From Streptomyces aureocirculatus (GTDB lineage Bacteria > Actinomycetota > Actinomycetes > Streptomycetales > Streptomycetaceae), in contig NZ_JOAP01000025.1 in NCBI RefSeq assembly GCF_000720475.1, positions 62,001-126,000 on the forward strand: 64,000 nt of DNA. The letters are read 5' to 3'. Under the pieces are notes generated by a model. The model had not been told where the DNA came from, did not search any database, and saw only the letters and a list, made by a program, of their open reading frames with translations. Below, in pieces: positions 1 to 8,225 of the stretch (within the stretch, counting starts at the first letter, position 1; the number at the start of each line of letters is the position of its first letter). A program made the position numbers and the translations under genes.

Positions 1-51
1 GCGGAGGCCCGCTATGGACACCTGCTGCTCGACGCGACCGAGACGTCCTGA
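1..51 (+). CDS. C-terminal end of an unidentified protein (partial)
   Basis: Only the last 16 codons lie in the window (ending LLLDATETS, then TGA). The reading frame is open from base 1 and stops 26 bases before the next start codon, on the same strand, so it is probably the upstream gene of the same transcript. Too little is present to assign a function. Confidence 0.5.
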   Translation, partial: AEARYGHLLLDATETS

Positions 52-77
52 ACCTCCTTTCTCAGAAGGGCTGTTGC

Positions 78-1433
78 ATGAGCGTTGTCATGGTGAACGC
101 CACCAACCTGCTGCCGTACGAACCGTCGACCGACCCCAAGCCGTTGCGGGTGAGCTCCGCCGAGGAAACCGAGTACGGCTCCGTCAACATCAATGTCGGC
201 GGCGGCATCACCACGTCGGCCTGGTGCAGCAAAATCACCGTCCGGGTGCCGGTCGGCGCGGGGGCCGAGCACCTCACCACCGAAGGCGCCGTCATCAAGA
301 CCGGTGCCAGCACCGGCTGGACGCCGTCCGCCCCCGCCGTCTCCGGCGGCTTCGCGGTCATCACCTTCACCCCGGCCCGCGCGGTGCAGTTCACCGGGCA
401 GATCATCACCCTCACCCTGTCCAACATCGCGGTCAACCGCACGGCGGGTCAGGTCTCCATCGCGATCGTCGAGAGTTCGTCAAGGACGAACGGGAGCTTC
501 ACCAACAAGGACGCCGCGGTCGTGGTGGACAAGTTCCCGGCCGGGTTCGTGTTCCGGAATTTCGCGCCCGAGAAGATCATGGTGGAGAACGGTGAGGTCT
601 CTGTGCTCCGCTGGGAGGGCTCGGACGCGAAGTACACGATGCACTGGGGCGACACCCCCGCCGGGGTCTCCCTCGACAAGGAACGTGTCTGGTCCACCCC
701 GCGCGGCCTGACCACCGTCACCGGCTTCATGCTCCGCGCCGAGGTCACCGCCGGTGGCGTCACCCTCACCCACACCCTGACCACGGCGGTCACCGTACGC
801 ATCCCTGACCTCGTCGTCAGGAACCTCACCGTCCAGGGCCCGGCCACATTCGCCGACAGCGTCAGTCTCAGCAACACCGCCAAGGACCTGACGGTCGCCG
901 GATCGGTGCGCGGCGCGGGCAGCAGCCCGCTGCGGGTCAGCCAGAACGCGGGCCTGAAGGTCGACGCGGTCCTGAACGTCACCGGGGCGAGCACCTTCAA
1001 CGGCGACGTGACTGCCAACGGCTTTGTCACCGCTGTCGGGGCCGGGAAGGTCGTCCGAATCGCCGACCTCCGCGGACCTGGAGGCGAACCGCTCAAAATC
1101 AACAGTCACGTCAACGTCTTGCCCGGCAACAACGTCACCATCACCGACAATCTCACCGCCAACGGCAATATCAAGGCCGGAGGAAATCGGGTGCTCCGGG
1201 CGGGCGACACGCTCGGCTTCAAGAGCATCACGAACCGATACCTCAGCGAGGGTTACGACTACGGGGGAACCCATGAGATCGTTAATTCTTCCAGGACCCA
1301 CTACAACACATCGAGCTGGCGGACCTTGCATTTTGCCTCTGCCAGCTCGTTCGTAGAGACACGCGAGCACGACCCGGAGCCGGTAGTCCCCCCGAGGCCA
1401 GACCGGACGATCGCCGCAGACCCGGAACTCTGA
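78..1433 (+). CDS. Repeat-rich fibre-like hypothetical protein, 3' end probably frameshifted
   Basis: A 451-residue protein starting at ATG 78, after a GAAGGG element at a suitable distance. There is no signal peptide. Residues 1-240 are a beta-rich, Ser/Thr/Val-rich region. Residues 250-370 hold short degenerate repeats of the type xLxVxGxxxFxGDVTANG, which resemble the stacked beta repeats of tail-fibre or adhesin shafts. The last 25 residues (from about EHDPEP) are Pro/Arg-rich and unlike the rest. A C6 run lies at 1388-1393, and reading on in another frame after it gives a protein-like continuation to 1842, so a frameshift is likely. The family is not recognised; the fibre idea rests only on composition and repeats. 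Confidence 0.6.
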   Translation: MSVVMVNATNLLPYEPSTDPKPLRVSSAEETEYGSVNINVGGGITTSAWCSKITVRVPVGAGAEHLTTEGAVIKTGASTGWTPSAPAVSGGFAVITFTPARAVQFTGQIITLTLSNIAVNRTAGQVSIAIVESSSRTNGSFTNKDAAVVVDKFPAGFVFRNFAPEKIMVENGEVSVLRWEGSDAKYTMHWGDTPAGVSLDKERVWSTPRGLTTVTGFMLRAEVTAGGVTLTHTLTTAVTVRIPDLVVRNLTVQGPATFADSVSLSNTAKDLTVAGSVRGAGSSPLRVSQNAGLKVDAVLNVTGASTFNGDVTANGFVTAVGAGKVVRIADLRGPGGEPLKINSHVNVLPGNNVTITDNLTANGNIKAGGNRVLRAGDTLGFKSITNRYLSEGYDYGGTHEIVNSSRTHYNTSSWRTLHFASASSFVETREHDPEPVVPPRPDRTIAADPEL

Positions 1434-1842
1434 CCCGGCCGCTGGGGCGCGCCGGCGCAGCTCACGCATTGGCCCCGGTCACGGTCAGTTCTGCTGGCGC
1501 GGGCACCATTCCTGGTCGGTGGTGTGTAACAGTGGAGGCGTTCCGCCCCCCGGCTACCGGCACTCCTGGCCACAGGGCGTGCCGGGCTACAGCAACTGGT
1601 TCCTCGCGGACGCCCCCACTGACGGAATCCTGACCGGACACGTGAGGTGTGCGAGCGGCGTCTCCGGCACCAATGCCAGTCTGATTGTCTATAGCGTGGG
1701 CCGCTACAACTACTTCACCCCTCCGGCGCTTCCCGGCATGGCATTGTTCTCGATGACGCTGAACCTGCTCTGGTTCCCGCTGGGCCAGTCCCTCGACCTC
1801 CGGGTAAGACCGGGCCTGTCCCGCAGGAACTCGTTCCGCTGA
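1434..1842 (+). pseudogene. Out-of-frame 3' remnant of the preceding fibre-like gene
   Basis: This frame is open from after a TAG at 1384 to TGA at 1840-1842. Its translation is rich in Gly, Trp, Tyr and Asn (for example GYSNWFLADAPTDG near 1585-1626), much more protein-like than the Pro/Arg tail of the annotated frame. A one-base change near the C6 run at 1388-1393 would join the two frames. A GTG at 1519 could start it, but no ribosome binding site is convincing there. Best read as the displaced C-terminus of the gene at 78; a sequencing error is also possible. Confidence 0.45.
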
Positions 1843-1855
1843 AAATGCCTGAAGA

Positions 1856-1895
1856 CATGCCTGAGGCATGAAACTGGTAAGCCCCAAAAAGGGGC
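1856..1895 (+). terminator. Two short hairpins after the fibre-like gene
   Basis: CATGCC-TGA-GGCATG (1856-1870) and GCCCC-AAAAA-GGGGC (1881-1895) lie 14 and 39 bases after the stop at 1842. They are candidate transcription ends. No U-tract follows, which is usual in Streptomyces. Confidence 0.35.
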
Positions 1896-2080
1896 CATGG
1901 GATGATCTCGAAGCCCTGAAGGCCCGCCCGGCTGCGCATAGTGTTGCCAGATGCGCGGCGGTTCCAATATCACAGGGGAGGACGCCGCTGCCGCCCGGCA
2001 GCAAGATCAGGGGCGGCGACGTTGCCCCGGGAGCCGAGCGCCCCGTACCCCCCCGGAGGGCATCCGGGGGGCAGAAGCTG

Positions 2081-2251
2081 GTGTGGCGAACGCCTGACTC
2101 GATCGCGATCGAGCGGGATCGAGGCGGATGCAGCCAGATGGAAACCGACTGAAATGTCCATTCCTTATGCCTTCGCAGGTGAGACGCGTCACTGGCACGG
2201 TTCGAGTCCCACCCGCCCCACCGCGTTGGCCCAGGAAGAATCGTTCTGACC
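2081..2251 (+). repeat. tRNA-3'-end-like repeat, copy A (candidate attachment site)
   Basis: About 140 bp from GTGTGGCGAACGCCTGAC (2081) to GTCCCACCCGCCCCACC (ending 2222) match copy B near 16352-16495 at clearly more than chance level. The last 24 bases, from GGTTCGAG to CCCCACC, are identical in both. That 3' end looks like a tRNA T-loop (TTCGAGT) plus acceptor strand, though the 5' T-stem strand is degenerate in this copy. Similarity continues weakly after the tRNA-like end (AGGAAGAATCGTTC here, AGGAACGATTC in copy B). The two copies bracket the VapBC/CRISPR-Cas island. No integrase is present, so the attachment-site reading is inference. Confidence 0.6.
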
Positions 2252-2593
2252 TGGGGAGACGTGTTTGCCGGGGGCGTTTTGCGTGCGGCGGACGCCTCGC
2301 GGGGGTGTGGCGAACGTGAGCCTTCGCGCATCGAAGCCGCGCTGTGAGCGGCTTTGGTCTGGGCTTTTGCGGCGATGCCTCGCGGGAGCGTCGAGGAGTG
2401 CTCGCACGTCCCCTTCAGTAGGGCCCCTGCCCCGCGCCGAACATCCGTGTCCTTGGCTTCTTTGGCGAAACAGTCCCTCCTCTTCGGGTTACGGGTATCG
2501 GGTCAGGGGTGTGGTGTCCGTGGCTTGCGGTCGCCCCTGGGTGGTCCGGTTCTGTCTGTCCCGAGCGTGATCTGCTCTATGGAGATGTTGGCG
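2252..2593. other. Non-coding stretch upstream of vapBC
   Basis: No supported gene. A perfect inverted repeat AAGCCGC-gctgtga-GCGGCTT lies at 2334-2354, and GGTGTGGCGAACG at 2314-2326 echoes the start of repeat copy A. Nothing else stands out. Confidence 0.4.
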
Positions 2594-2614
2594 ATGTACC
2601 GTTGTTATGTACAT
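2594..2614 (+). promoter_or_regulatory. Candidate VapB operator
   Basis: ATGTAC occurs at 2594-2599 and again inside the perfect palindrome ATGTACAT at 2607-2614, 13 bases apart, ending 28 bases before the antitoxin start. VapBC-type operons are normally autorepressed at short palindromes just upstream. No promoter hexamers were identified with confidence. Confidence 0.35.
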
Positions 2615-2642
2615 CATGGACTCTCGGTGAGGGGTGACCGGT

Positions 2643-2876
2643 ATGTCTGTTACCCAGATCGACCTCGATGATGAGGCGCTGGCCGAGGCGATGCGGCTGA
2701 TGGGTGCCTCGACGAAGAAGGAGACGGTCAACGGGGCCCTGCGGGACTACGTGGCGCGCGTCAAGCGGCTGGAGGCTGCGGAGAAGTTGGCCGCGCGGGG
2801 CGAGCGGGGCGAGTTCGAGGCGGCTGCTGCGGCGCATGCGGCTGCCAAGCGGGCCCGTCAGACGGCCTTCGAGTGA
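2643..2876 (+). CDS. vapB: VapB-type antitoxin (ribbon-helix-helix)
   Basis: A 77-residue protein, start ATG 2643 after GAGGGGTGA; an in-frame GTG at 2634 is possible but lies inside that ribosome binding site. The N-terminal part (SVTQIDLDDEALAEAMRLMG, then KKETVNGALRDYV) has the beta strand plus two helices of the ribbon-helix-helix VapB antitoxins common in actinomycetes. The Ala/Glu/Arg-rich tail would wrap the toxin. It overlaps vapC by 4 bases (GTGA), the usual antitoxin-toxin coupling. Expected role: neutralise VapC and repress the operon, perhaps at the ATGTAC elements upstream. The pair sits directly beside CRISPR array 1. Confidence 0.85.
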   Translation: MSVTQIDLDDEALAEAMRLMGASTKKETVNGALRDYVARVKRLEAAEKLAARGERGEFEAAAAAHAAAKRARQTAFE

Positions 2877-3289
2877 TCACCTACCTCCTCGACACTTCCG
2901 CCCTGTGGCATCTCTTTCGTACGCCGGGGGCGTTGCGGCCCTGGGAAGGGCACATCGCCGCGGGCGTGTTCCATATCTGTGAGCCCACGAGGGCGGAGTT
3001 CCTCTACTCGGCCACCACCCCGGCCCACCGCGACGAGCTGGCCGAAGAGCTGGATGCCCTCTGCCACTTCTCACCGGTTCCCAAGAACGCGTGGCGCTGG
3101 GTGGAGAACGCGCAGTACAAGCTCACCCAGCAAGGGCAGCACGGGCAGCACCGTGCCGCCGGAGCCATCGATCTCCTGGTGTGTGCGACAGCGGTCCATC
3201 ACGATCACACGGTGCTCCACGTGGACAACGACTTCGCCACGGTGGCGGCGGTCCTCAAGGAGGTGCAGCAGCGGGACGTACGCGCCTGA
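2873..3289 (+). CDS. vapC: VapC-type PIN-domain ribonuclease toxin
   Basis: A 138-residue single-domain PIN protein starting at GTG 2873, which overlaps the vapB stop. The Mg-binding acidic residues can be placed: D7 in LLDTSALW, E42 in TRAEFLY, D100 in GAIDLLVCA, and D118/D120 in HVDNDF. These match the PIN active-site pattern and the protein is of normal length, so the toxin looks intact. VapC toxins cleave RNA, often tRNA or rRNA; the target here cannot be read from sequence. The stop codon is only 18 bases from the degenerate end repeat of CRISPR array 1, which is transcribed towards it on the other strand. Confidence 0.88.
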   Translation: MITYLLDTSALWHLFRTPGALRPWEGHIAAGVFHICEPTRAEFLYSATTPAHRDELAEELDALCHFSPVPKNAWRWVENAQYKLTQQGQHGQHRAAGAIDLLVCATAVHHDHTVLHVDNDFATVAAVLKEVQQRDVRA

Positions 3290-3307
3290 CTGCCGCCGGA
3301 CGCATTC

Positions 3308-3989
3308 GGGACCATCCCCGCACAGGCGGGGGTCGCACGGTCCAGGTCGGCGAGCTGGTCCTGGTCCAGGGGCCACCCCCGCATGCCGGAGTCGACCGGC
3401 CCGCAGCGCCAGGGACCACCCCCGCATGCGCGGGGACCACTCCCGCGCTCAGGACCCGAACGCCTGCCGGCCGGGACCACCCCCGCATGCGCGGGGACCA
3501 CATGTGCCGAACCAGCAGCGCGGCGGCGGGCCCGGGACCACCCCCGCATGCGCGGGGACCACCCAGTCGCCCAACTACACTTCGGGTAGCTCCGGGGACC
3601 ACCCCCGCATGCGCGGGGACCACGATTCGTCACGTGACGAAACCGGGGACGCCCCTGGGACCACCCCCGCATGCGCGGGGACCACGGAGGCCTGCGTGGA
3701 GTCGAGCTGGCGGCGCAGGACCACCCCCGCATGCGCGGGGACCACCGCCACGATCTCCGCGAAGGAGGACGCGTGAAGGGACCACCCCCGCATGCGCGGG
3801 GACCACCGTGGTGGGCTGTTCGGTGACGGTGGTGATCCGGGACCACCCCCGCATGCGCGGGGACCACGGCAGGGTGGCGAGTGCGTCGGCCGCGGTGAGG
3901 GGACCACCCCCGCATGCGCGGGGACCACCCCGGTAGCCGCGAGTTGATCAGGGCGTGCAGGGGACCACCCCCGCATGCGCGGGGACCAC
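3308..3989 (-). CRISPR. Type I-E CRISPR array 1 (12 repeats, 2 degenerate)
   Basis: A 29-bp repeat, on the plus strand beginning GGGACCACCCCC and ending GCGCGGGGACCAC, recurs about every 61 bases. Copies start at 3412, 3473, 3534, 3595, 3657, 3717 (first base changed), 3778, 3839, 3900 and 3961. Degenerate copies start at 3308 and 3369, and the interval from 3369 to 3412 is only 43 bases. Spacers are mostly 32 bp (one 33). Decay at the low-coordinate end and the leader at the high-coordinate end show transcription on the minus strand. In RNA sense the repeat has a CCCCGCGC/GCGGGG hairpin and a GTGGTCCC-type end suited to Cas6e. The array lies 120 bases from the end of cas2. Confidence 0.98.
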
Positions 3990-4065
3990 CGTGAGTGACC
4001 TGCATGTCTATGGGCAGGGGTGCCCGCTTTTGCTTACTATGCAAGATTTCGACATAAGGAATAAA
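3990..4065 (-). promoter_or_regulatory. CRISPR leader of array 1
   Basis: An AT-richer stretch lies between the last intact repeat and the cas2 stop. It shares blocks with the sequence beside array 2, in the same order: ACCTGCA, a CTTTTGCTTACT / CTTTGCTCACT block, and CGACAT. That conservation next to two arrays supports a leader carrying the promoter and the adaptation signals. Transcription would run towards lower coordinates. Exact limits are estimates. Confidence 0.75.
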
Positions 4066-4109
4066 TCGGGCTTCATGTCTGTGTGGGAGGCCCAGGTGTG
4101 CTGTGGTTG

Positions 4110-4469
4110 TCAGCCGCCGAACCGTCGTCTCTTCGACGCCTTGCTCCATCCCGAGCGAGGTGGCGACGGCTGACTGCCATCGGAGTGAGGGGCGGCGGGG
4201 GACGGGCGGTGGATCAGGGTCAGGCCTTCGTGGTCCACCGGGTTCCAGGCGTGGTCGTGGGTCTTGAAGGCAAAGCCCTGTTCGGTGTCGGTTTGGTAGG
4301 CCAGGAGAGCGCGGCCCTGGCCGGAGTACTGGCGTACTTCTGCCCACAGGATGTCTCGTACGCGAGCTGTGGGAGCGCCCAGGAAGACGCCGGGGGAGAT
4401 CTCCAGGAGCCAGCGGGTGAGGAACCCTCTGAGTCCGGAGGGGCAGTTGGCGAGCACGATGACCGTCAC
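4110..4469 (-). CDS. cas2: CRISPR-associated endonuclease Cas2 (type I-E)
   Basis: A 119-residue protein starting at GTG 4469, which overlaps the cas1 stop by 4 bases. It begins TVIVLANCPSGLRGFLTRWL, typical of Cas2e, followed by the conserved EISPGVFLGAPTARVRD. Cas2e dimers bridge two Cas1 dimers in the complex that inserts new spacers at the leader end. The C-terminal 35 residues are Ser/Pro/Lys/Arg-rich and probably an extension beyond the core fold. It is the last gene of the cas operon and faces the array 1 leader. Confidence 0.95.
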   Translation of the reverse strand: MTVIVLANCPSGLRGFLTRWLLEISPGVFLGAPTARVRDILWAEVRQYSGQGRALLAYQTDTEQGFAFKTHDHAWNPVDHEGLTLIHRPSPAAPHSDGSQPSPPRSGWSKASKRRRFGG

Positions 4470-5419
4470 CAGATCGGTTCCTCTGTGCCGTAGTTGCGTC
4501 CGCCTTCGAGGTGTGTGTCGCCGTCTGACTGGACGGTCATGCGGTCCTCGTTGATGTCCGTGGCCGCGCGGGTGCCCGTGTAACCGAGCAAGTTCTTGAT
4601 GTCGCGTACACAGCGATCGAGCAGGTTCGTCTGGTTGATGCGGTCGCGCAAGGACCTGCGGGTTCGGGAGGCGACGTCCTCTGCCCCTTCCGCGGCTGCA
4701 TCGAACGCTGCTGGGATGGCCACGTCTGCTTTGTAGAGGTCCGCGACATCGAGTACGAAGGACCGTTCGTTGCCCGAGTGCACGAACCCGAGGGCGGGGG
4801 AGCAGCCGAGGGCGGAGATGACGGAGTGGGCGACGCCGTACATGCACTGGGCTGCCGCGGTAACCGCTTGGTTGGGCGGATCGCCGGCCGAGAGGTCCTC
4901 TCGGTGATATTCGCGTCGTCGCCACGGAACTCCGGTGCGGGCCGCCTCTCGTCCGTAGCACTCCTTGAGCCGACGTCCCTCCATGCTCAGTAGTTCTTGG
5001 CGGGAGTGTCCGGCGGGGTCGTCGTGGGGAAACCGGAGACGGTACATCGCGCGGGCCACTTCGAGCCGGGTGCGTCGGTTTGCCCAGACGGTGGCCTGGG
5101 CCTCGGCCAGTGCCGACGAGCGGCTCAGGGCCCGTCCGCCCGCGTAGAAGCGCACGCCGTGCTCGCCCACCCACGTCACGCCTGCTCCGCATTCGCCGAG
5201 CAGGGTCATCGCCTGGTGGGTGACTCGGGTGCCGGGGCCGAGGAGCAGTGTGCCGATGGTGGCGGACGGGATATGGGTCACCCCGTCCGCGTCGGTCGCC
5301 GTGATCGCGTTGTCGTCGCGGTGGATGGTGCACCGCTCCAGGTAGACGAAGGACAGTCGGTCCCCGACTCGGGTGAGTTCACGCGGTGTGGATGTCGGCC
5401 TGCGTCCGACGGTGCTCAC
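4466..5419 (-). CDS. cas1: CRISPR-associated integrase Cas1 (type I-E)
   Basis: A 317-residue protein starting at GTG 5419, overlapping the cas6e stop (GTGA). The metal-binding residues are visible: E147 in LLSMEGRRLKECY, H214 in GFVHSGNERS, and D224/D227 in FVLDVADLYK. The N-terminal beta domain covers about residues 1-90 and the helical catalytic domain follows. It integrates prespacers together with Cas2. All catalytic residues are present, so adaptation may still work. Confidence 0.97.
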   Translation of the reverse strand: MSTVGRRPTSTPRELTRVGDRLSFVYLERCTIHRDDNAITATDADGVTHIPSATIGTLLLGPGTRVTHQAMTLLGECGAGVTWVGEHGVRFYAGGRALSRSSALAEAQATVWANRRTRLEVARAMYRLRFPHDDPAGHSRQELLSMEGRRLKECYGREAARTGVPWRRREYHREDLSAGDPPNQAVTAAAQCMYGVAHSVISALGCSPALGFVHSGNERSFVLDVADLYKADVAIPAAFDAAAEGAEDVASRTRRSLRDRINQTNLLDRCVRDIKNLLGYTGTRAATDINEDRMTVQSDGDTHLEGGRNYGTEEPIW

Positions 5420-6138
5420 TGAGGGGTCACCGGGGCGAGCGTCATCAGTCCGCAGCCGTACGCCTTGGCTTTGCCGAGGCCCTGGGTGAGGGTGCGGCGG
5501 AAGGCTTCGAGGTCGGTGATCTGCAGTCGCCCGTCGAAGGTCACCTTGGTGAAGCGGACGTCTTGGCGCGGCCGTTCTGCCGCAGGGCGGCGGAACTGGA
5601 GCGGTAGCTGGTCTCGCACGATCAGTTCGTGCTCGTCGCCGAACTGAGTCAATTGTTTGTCGGGGGCCTTGGGGAGTACCTCGAAGCCCGCCCTTTGCTG
5701 GCGCTCCAGCAGCCAGCGTAGCTGGTGGCGTGGTGTGCGGTGGGCGGTGCGACGGGTGCGAGCGCCTGGTTTGTCCTGGGGCAGGCGGATGTCATGGACG
5801 GGGTTGGCGGTGAGCCTGAAGCTCCAGATGTCTCCGGCGGCGAGGGCACCGAGGAAGCCGGTGTAGGCGAAGGTGGCCCATCCAGGTTCGTCCAAGGTGG
5901 GCCAACCTGCCTGTTCGACGAGGTGCGTCAGGTCGGGCTGGTGGGGACTGACGATATAGAGCTGAGTTCGTGCTTGGTGGTCGCTGTCGAGGCGCCACAG
6001 GACACGTGGGCCCTGGCCGTCCCGTGCTGGTGGTTCGGGGAATGCCATGCTCACGGCGCCGTGCATCAGGTGGGGCGAGCCGAGGAGTCGACGGGCTCCG
6101 GAGCGTGCGGTGTTGAAGCGGAAGCGGGTCAGATACAT
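5416..6138 (-). CDS. cas6e: CRISPR RNA endonuclease Cas6e (CasE/Cse3)
   Basis: A 240-residue protein beginning MYLTRFRFN at ATG 6138, which overlaps the cas5e stop by one base (TGATG). Upstream in-frame codons exist but lie inside cas5e. Two features mark the family: the early His in HLMHGAVSMAF, a candidate for the catalytic His, and the Gly-rich C-terminal loop GLGKAKAYGCGLMTL of the RAMP fold. It cuts pre-crRNA at the base of the repeat hairpin and stays bound to the crRNA 3' end in Cascade. The substrate would be both arrays of this window. Confidence 0.96.
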   Translation of the reverse strand: MYLTRFRFNTARSGARRLLGSPHLMHGAVSMAFPEPPARDGQGPRVLWRLDSDHQARTQLYIVSPHQPDLTHLVEQAGWPTLDEPGWATFAYTGFLGALAAGDIWSFRLTANPVHDIRLPQDKPGARTRRTAHRTPRHQLRWLLERQQRAGFEVLPKAPDKQLTQFGDEHELIVRDQLPLQFRRPAAERPRQDVRFTKVTFDGRLQITDLEAFRRTLTQGLGKAKAYGCGLMTLAPVTPQ

Positions 6139-6947
6139 CAGTGGATCCTCGGCAGTCCGGATTCCGGTGGTGTCGTGTCCGGGGGCCAGGCGGAGGCGGA
6201 CGGTCCGTCGACAGGGGGGAGCAGGCTGGTCGGGTCGTGGGGCGGGGAGGTGGGTGTGGCGCGTCGCGGGGGTGCAGGGGGCTCGGGCCGTCCTGTACGC
6301 ACTCCGCGCAGACCGTACCGGCGGTGCCGGGGATCGAAGCTCAGCGGAATGTCCCGTACCGAGAAGTCGGGCACTTCGGCAGGAGGGCAGTCGATCAGTG
6401 TGTCCAGGGCCGGCCCCGAGGCAGGTGTACCGCTGCCCCCCCGGCGTGTCGCGGATTGCCTGACGTACCAGTTGGCTGCCTGCCACGGGGTCTCGCGCAG
6501 GGCCTGCTCTAGCGGAATCTCTTGTGGCGGGCCGATGGTGATGGGTCGCGACGGCGGACACGACCGACGGCCGAGGAACGGAAGGAACCGCGGCGCGAGG
6601 AGCGCCTCATAGAGTTGTTGGATCAGGCGGTTGTCGCCTTCAACCCCGGCCAGGAAGACCGCGTCCGCCAGGTAGAACCGCTCGGAAAGCGGCATGGCCC
6701 GGCCCGAGTCGAAATGGTGGGCCGTGTGGAAGTCCCGCACCCGGGTGCCTGGCTGGTCGATCCTTACGCCGAACCGCAGTGCTGCCAGGTCAGAGAGGTC
6801 CTCTTTTCGGCCTCGGCCCAGTGCTGCGGCGAGCAGGCCGAGGACGCCGCTCTTGGTCGGGGCGTTCTCGGTGCTCCGGCGGGCGAAACGGGCCGCGGAC
6901 CCCCATGCCTGGAGAGGCCCGGCCAGCCGGAGCAGCAGGACGCTCAT
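6138..6947 (-). CDS. cas5e: Cascade subunit Cas5e (CasD)
   Basis: A 269-residue protein starting at ATG 6947, overlapping the cas7e stop (ATGA). The N-terminus LLLRLAGPLQAWGSAARF is the classic Cas5e signature, and RRSTENAPTKSGVLGLLAAALG follows. Cas5e caps the 5' handle of the crRNA in Cascade. The last 50 or so residues, from about TGRPEPPAPP, are Pro-rich and look disordered; this tail is longer than in the usual Cas5e and may be strain-specific. Confidence 0.96.
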   Translation of the reverse strand: MSVLLLRLAGPLQAWGSAARFARRSTENAPTKSGVLGLLAAALGRGRKEDLSDLAALRFGVRIDQPGTRVRDFHTAHHFDSGRAMPLSERFYLADAVFLAGVEGDNRLIQQLYEALLAPRFLPFLGRRSCPPSRPITIGPPQEIPLEQALRETPWQAANWYVRQSATRRGGSGTPASGPALDTLIDCPPAEVPDFSVRDIPLSFDPRHRRYGLRGVRTGRPEPPAPPRRATPTSPPHDPTSLLPPVDGPSASAWPPDTTPPESGLPRIH

Positions 6948-8161
6948 GCTGCCGACCCCGGCGCTCCCAGCCGCTCCGCGACGGCGTCCTCGACGGCCTT
7001 GGTCAGGGTGCCCAAGGTGACTTCGGTACCGAGTTCTGCGAGCGCTCGGGTTTCCTCGCCTACGCGAAAGACCCAGGTCGGCTGGTTGTCGGGGACTCCG
7101 TACTGGCGTTCCAGGTCGGGAATGTAGGCCGCGAGACGCTTGCAGCTCTCCCGGACGTAACCCCCCTCGGTGGCCTGACGCACTGGTTCCTCGAACGCGC
7201 CGACGAAGCTGATGGGCCGCTGCGAACGGAGTTTGACGATCACGGCGGCCGGCAAGGTGTGATTGCCGAAAGTGTTGATCTTTCCTGTCGGCAAGGAAGT
7301 GATGAACGCTTCGAGGAAGGCGCTCGCCGCCTTCTGTACCGGCGTCGTCGGGTGTTCGTTCTCCTGGAGTCCGGTGCCGAGATTGTGATGGAGTTCGTCG
7401 AGGTCCACGGCGGCGTACCGGTAGAGCGTCGCTGAGTTGAAGTCGATGGTGCCGATCATCCCGGCTCCGGATTCTTCGTCGGCGCTCCGGTCGTCCACGG
7501 CCGTGAAGTAGTCCGACTCGATCTCGGAGGGGTGCACCCCGATCGCGTGGGCGACCTGGGTGGCCCCTTCCACATTCAGGTCGGGCGAGTCGGCGACCAT
7601 ACGGCCGAACAAGGCAATGTCCACGGAGTGGCGGCTGTCGACCGCATCCCGGACACGGGCTTTGTACTCCTTGTTGTTCTTGAGCGCTTCTTTGAACGCC
7701 TTGAGGTCGCCATCGGGGCTGCCCTCCAAAGCGAGGACTGCCAGCGCATCGAGTTGACGGCCGCTGAGGAACATCAGGTACGAGGACTCGGGGCTCGGCT
7801 CGCGCTCTGCCTCTGCTTCACCCTTGCCCCGGCGCTTCGGTGAGTCGATCTTGGAGCCGGTTGCGGCGCGCATGACCTCGGTGGCCAGGTCGACACTCGC
7901 GGAGGCTTCCAACGACGGTTCCAGGTCATTGATCCGCTCGGCGAGCGCATCGGCGACCTTCTTTGTCCGCACGCCGAGTTCGGACGGGGGGAGGAGGTCG
8001 GCGAAGGCCCTCCGGGTAGCACGCTTCCACGCCTGGCTGGAGACACGGGCCCGCCGTACGCCACCGTAGATGGCAGACTTGGGAGTGCCCGTGTCGTCGC
8101 GATTCAGGTTGCTGGGCGGCACGGACTGAAGAATGTGGATGTCAAGAATGGTGCGTGTCAA
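6944..8161 (-). CDS. cas7e: Cascade backbone subunit Cas7e (CasC/Cse4)
   Basis: The start is chosen at TTG 8161, giving TRTILDIHILQSVPPSNLNR, the normal Cas7e N-terminus, with GGGAG about 8 bases upstream. In-frame codons further upstream translate into unlikely sequence that runs into cse2. Length 405 residues. Conserved blocks include SAIYGGVRRARVSSQAWKRA and a C-terminal NTFGNHTLPA segment. Six copies normally form the crRNA-binding backbone of Cascade. A charged insertion (KRRGKGEAEAEREPSPES) near residue 120 is probably a surface loop. Confidence 0.96.
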   Translation of the reverse strand: MTRTILDIHILQSVPPSNLNRDDTGTPKSAIYGGVRRARVSSQAWKRATRRAFADLLPPSELGVRTKKVADALAERINDLEPSLEASASVDLATEVMRAATGSKIDSPKRRGKGEAEAEREPSPESSYLMFLSGRQLDALAVLALEGSPDGDLKAFKEALKNNKEYKARVRDAVDSRHSVDIALFGRMVADSPDLNVEGATQVAHAIGVHPSEIESDYFTAVDDRSADEESGAGMIGTIDFNSATLYRYAAVDLDELHHNLGTGLQENEHPTTPVQKAASAFLEAFITSLPTGKINTFGNHTLPAAVIVKLRSQRPISFVGAFEEPVRQATEGGYVRESCKRLAAYIPDLERQYGVPDNQPTWVFRVGEETRALAELGTEVTLGTLTKAVEDAVAERLGAPGSAA

Positions 8162-8225
8162 CGAAAGTTCTCCCTGTGAGTGCCGACACATGCAGTGACG
8201 AACGCCGGATGGTGGGTCCTGGTCG

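Noticed and set aside
1868..2331. Open frames ending in GGWDSNRA-like peptides
   Set aside because: These are antisense translations of the tRNA-3'-like repeat, a common annotation artefact.
3300..4000. Long open frames on both strands through CRISPR array 1 (translations full of PPPHARGP or ACGGGP)
   Set aside because: They are translations of the repeat in different frames, not proteins. The same applies to array 2 (14300-15620).
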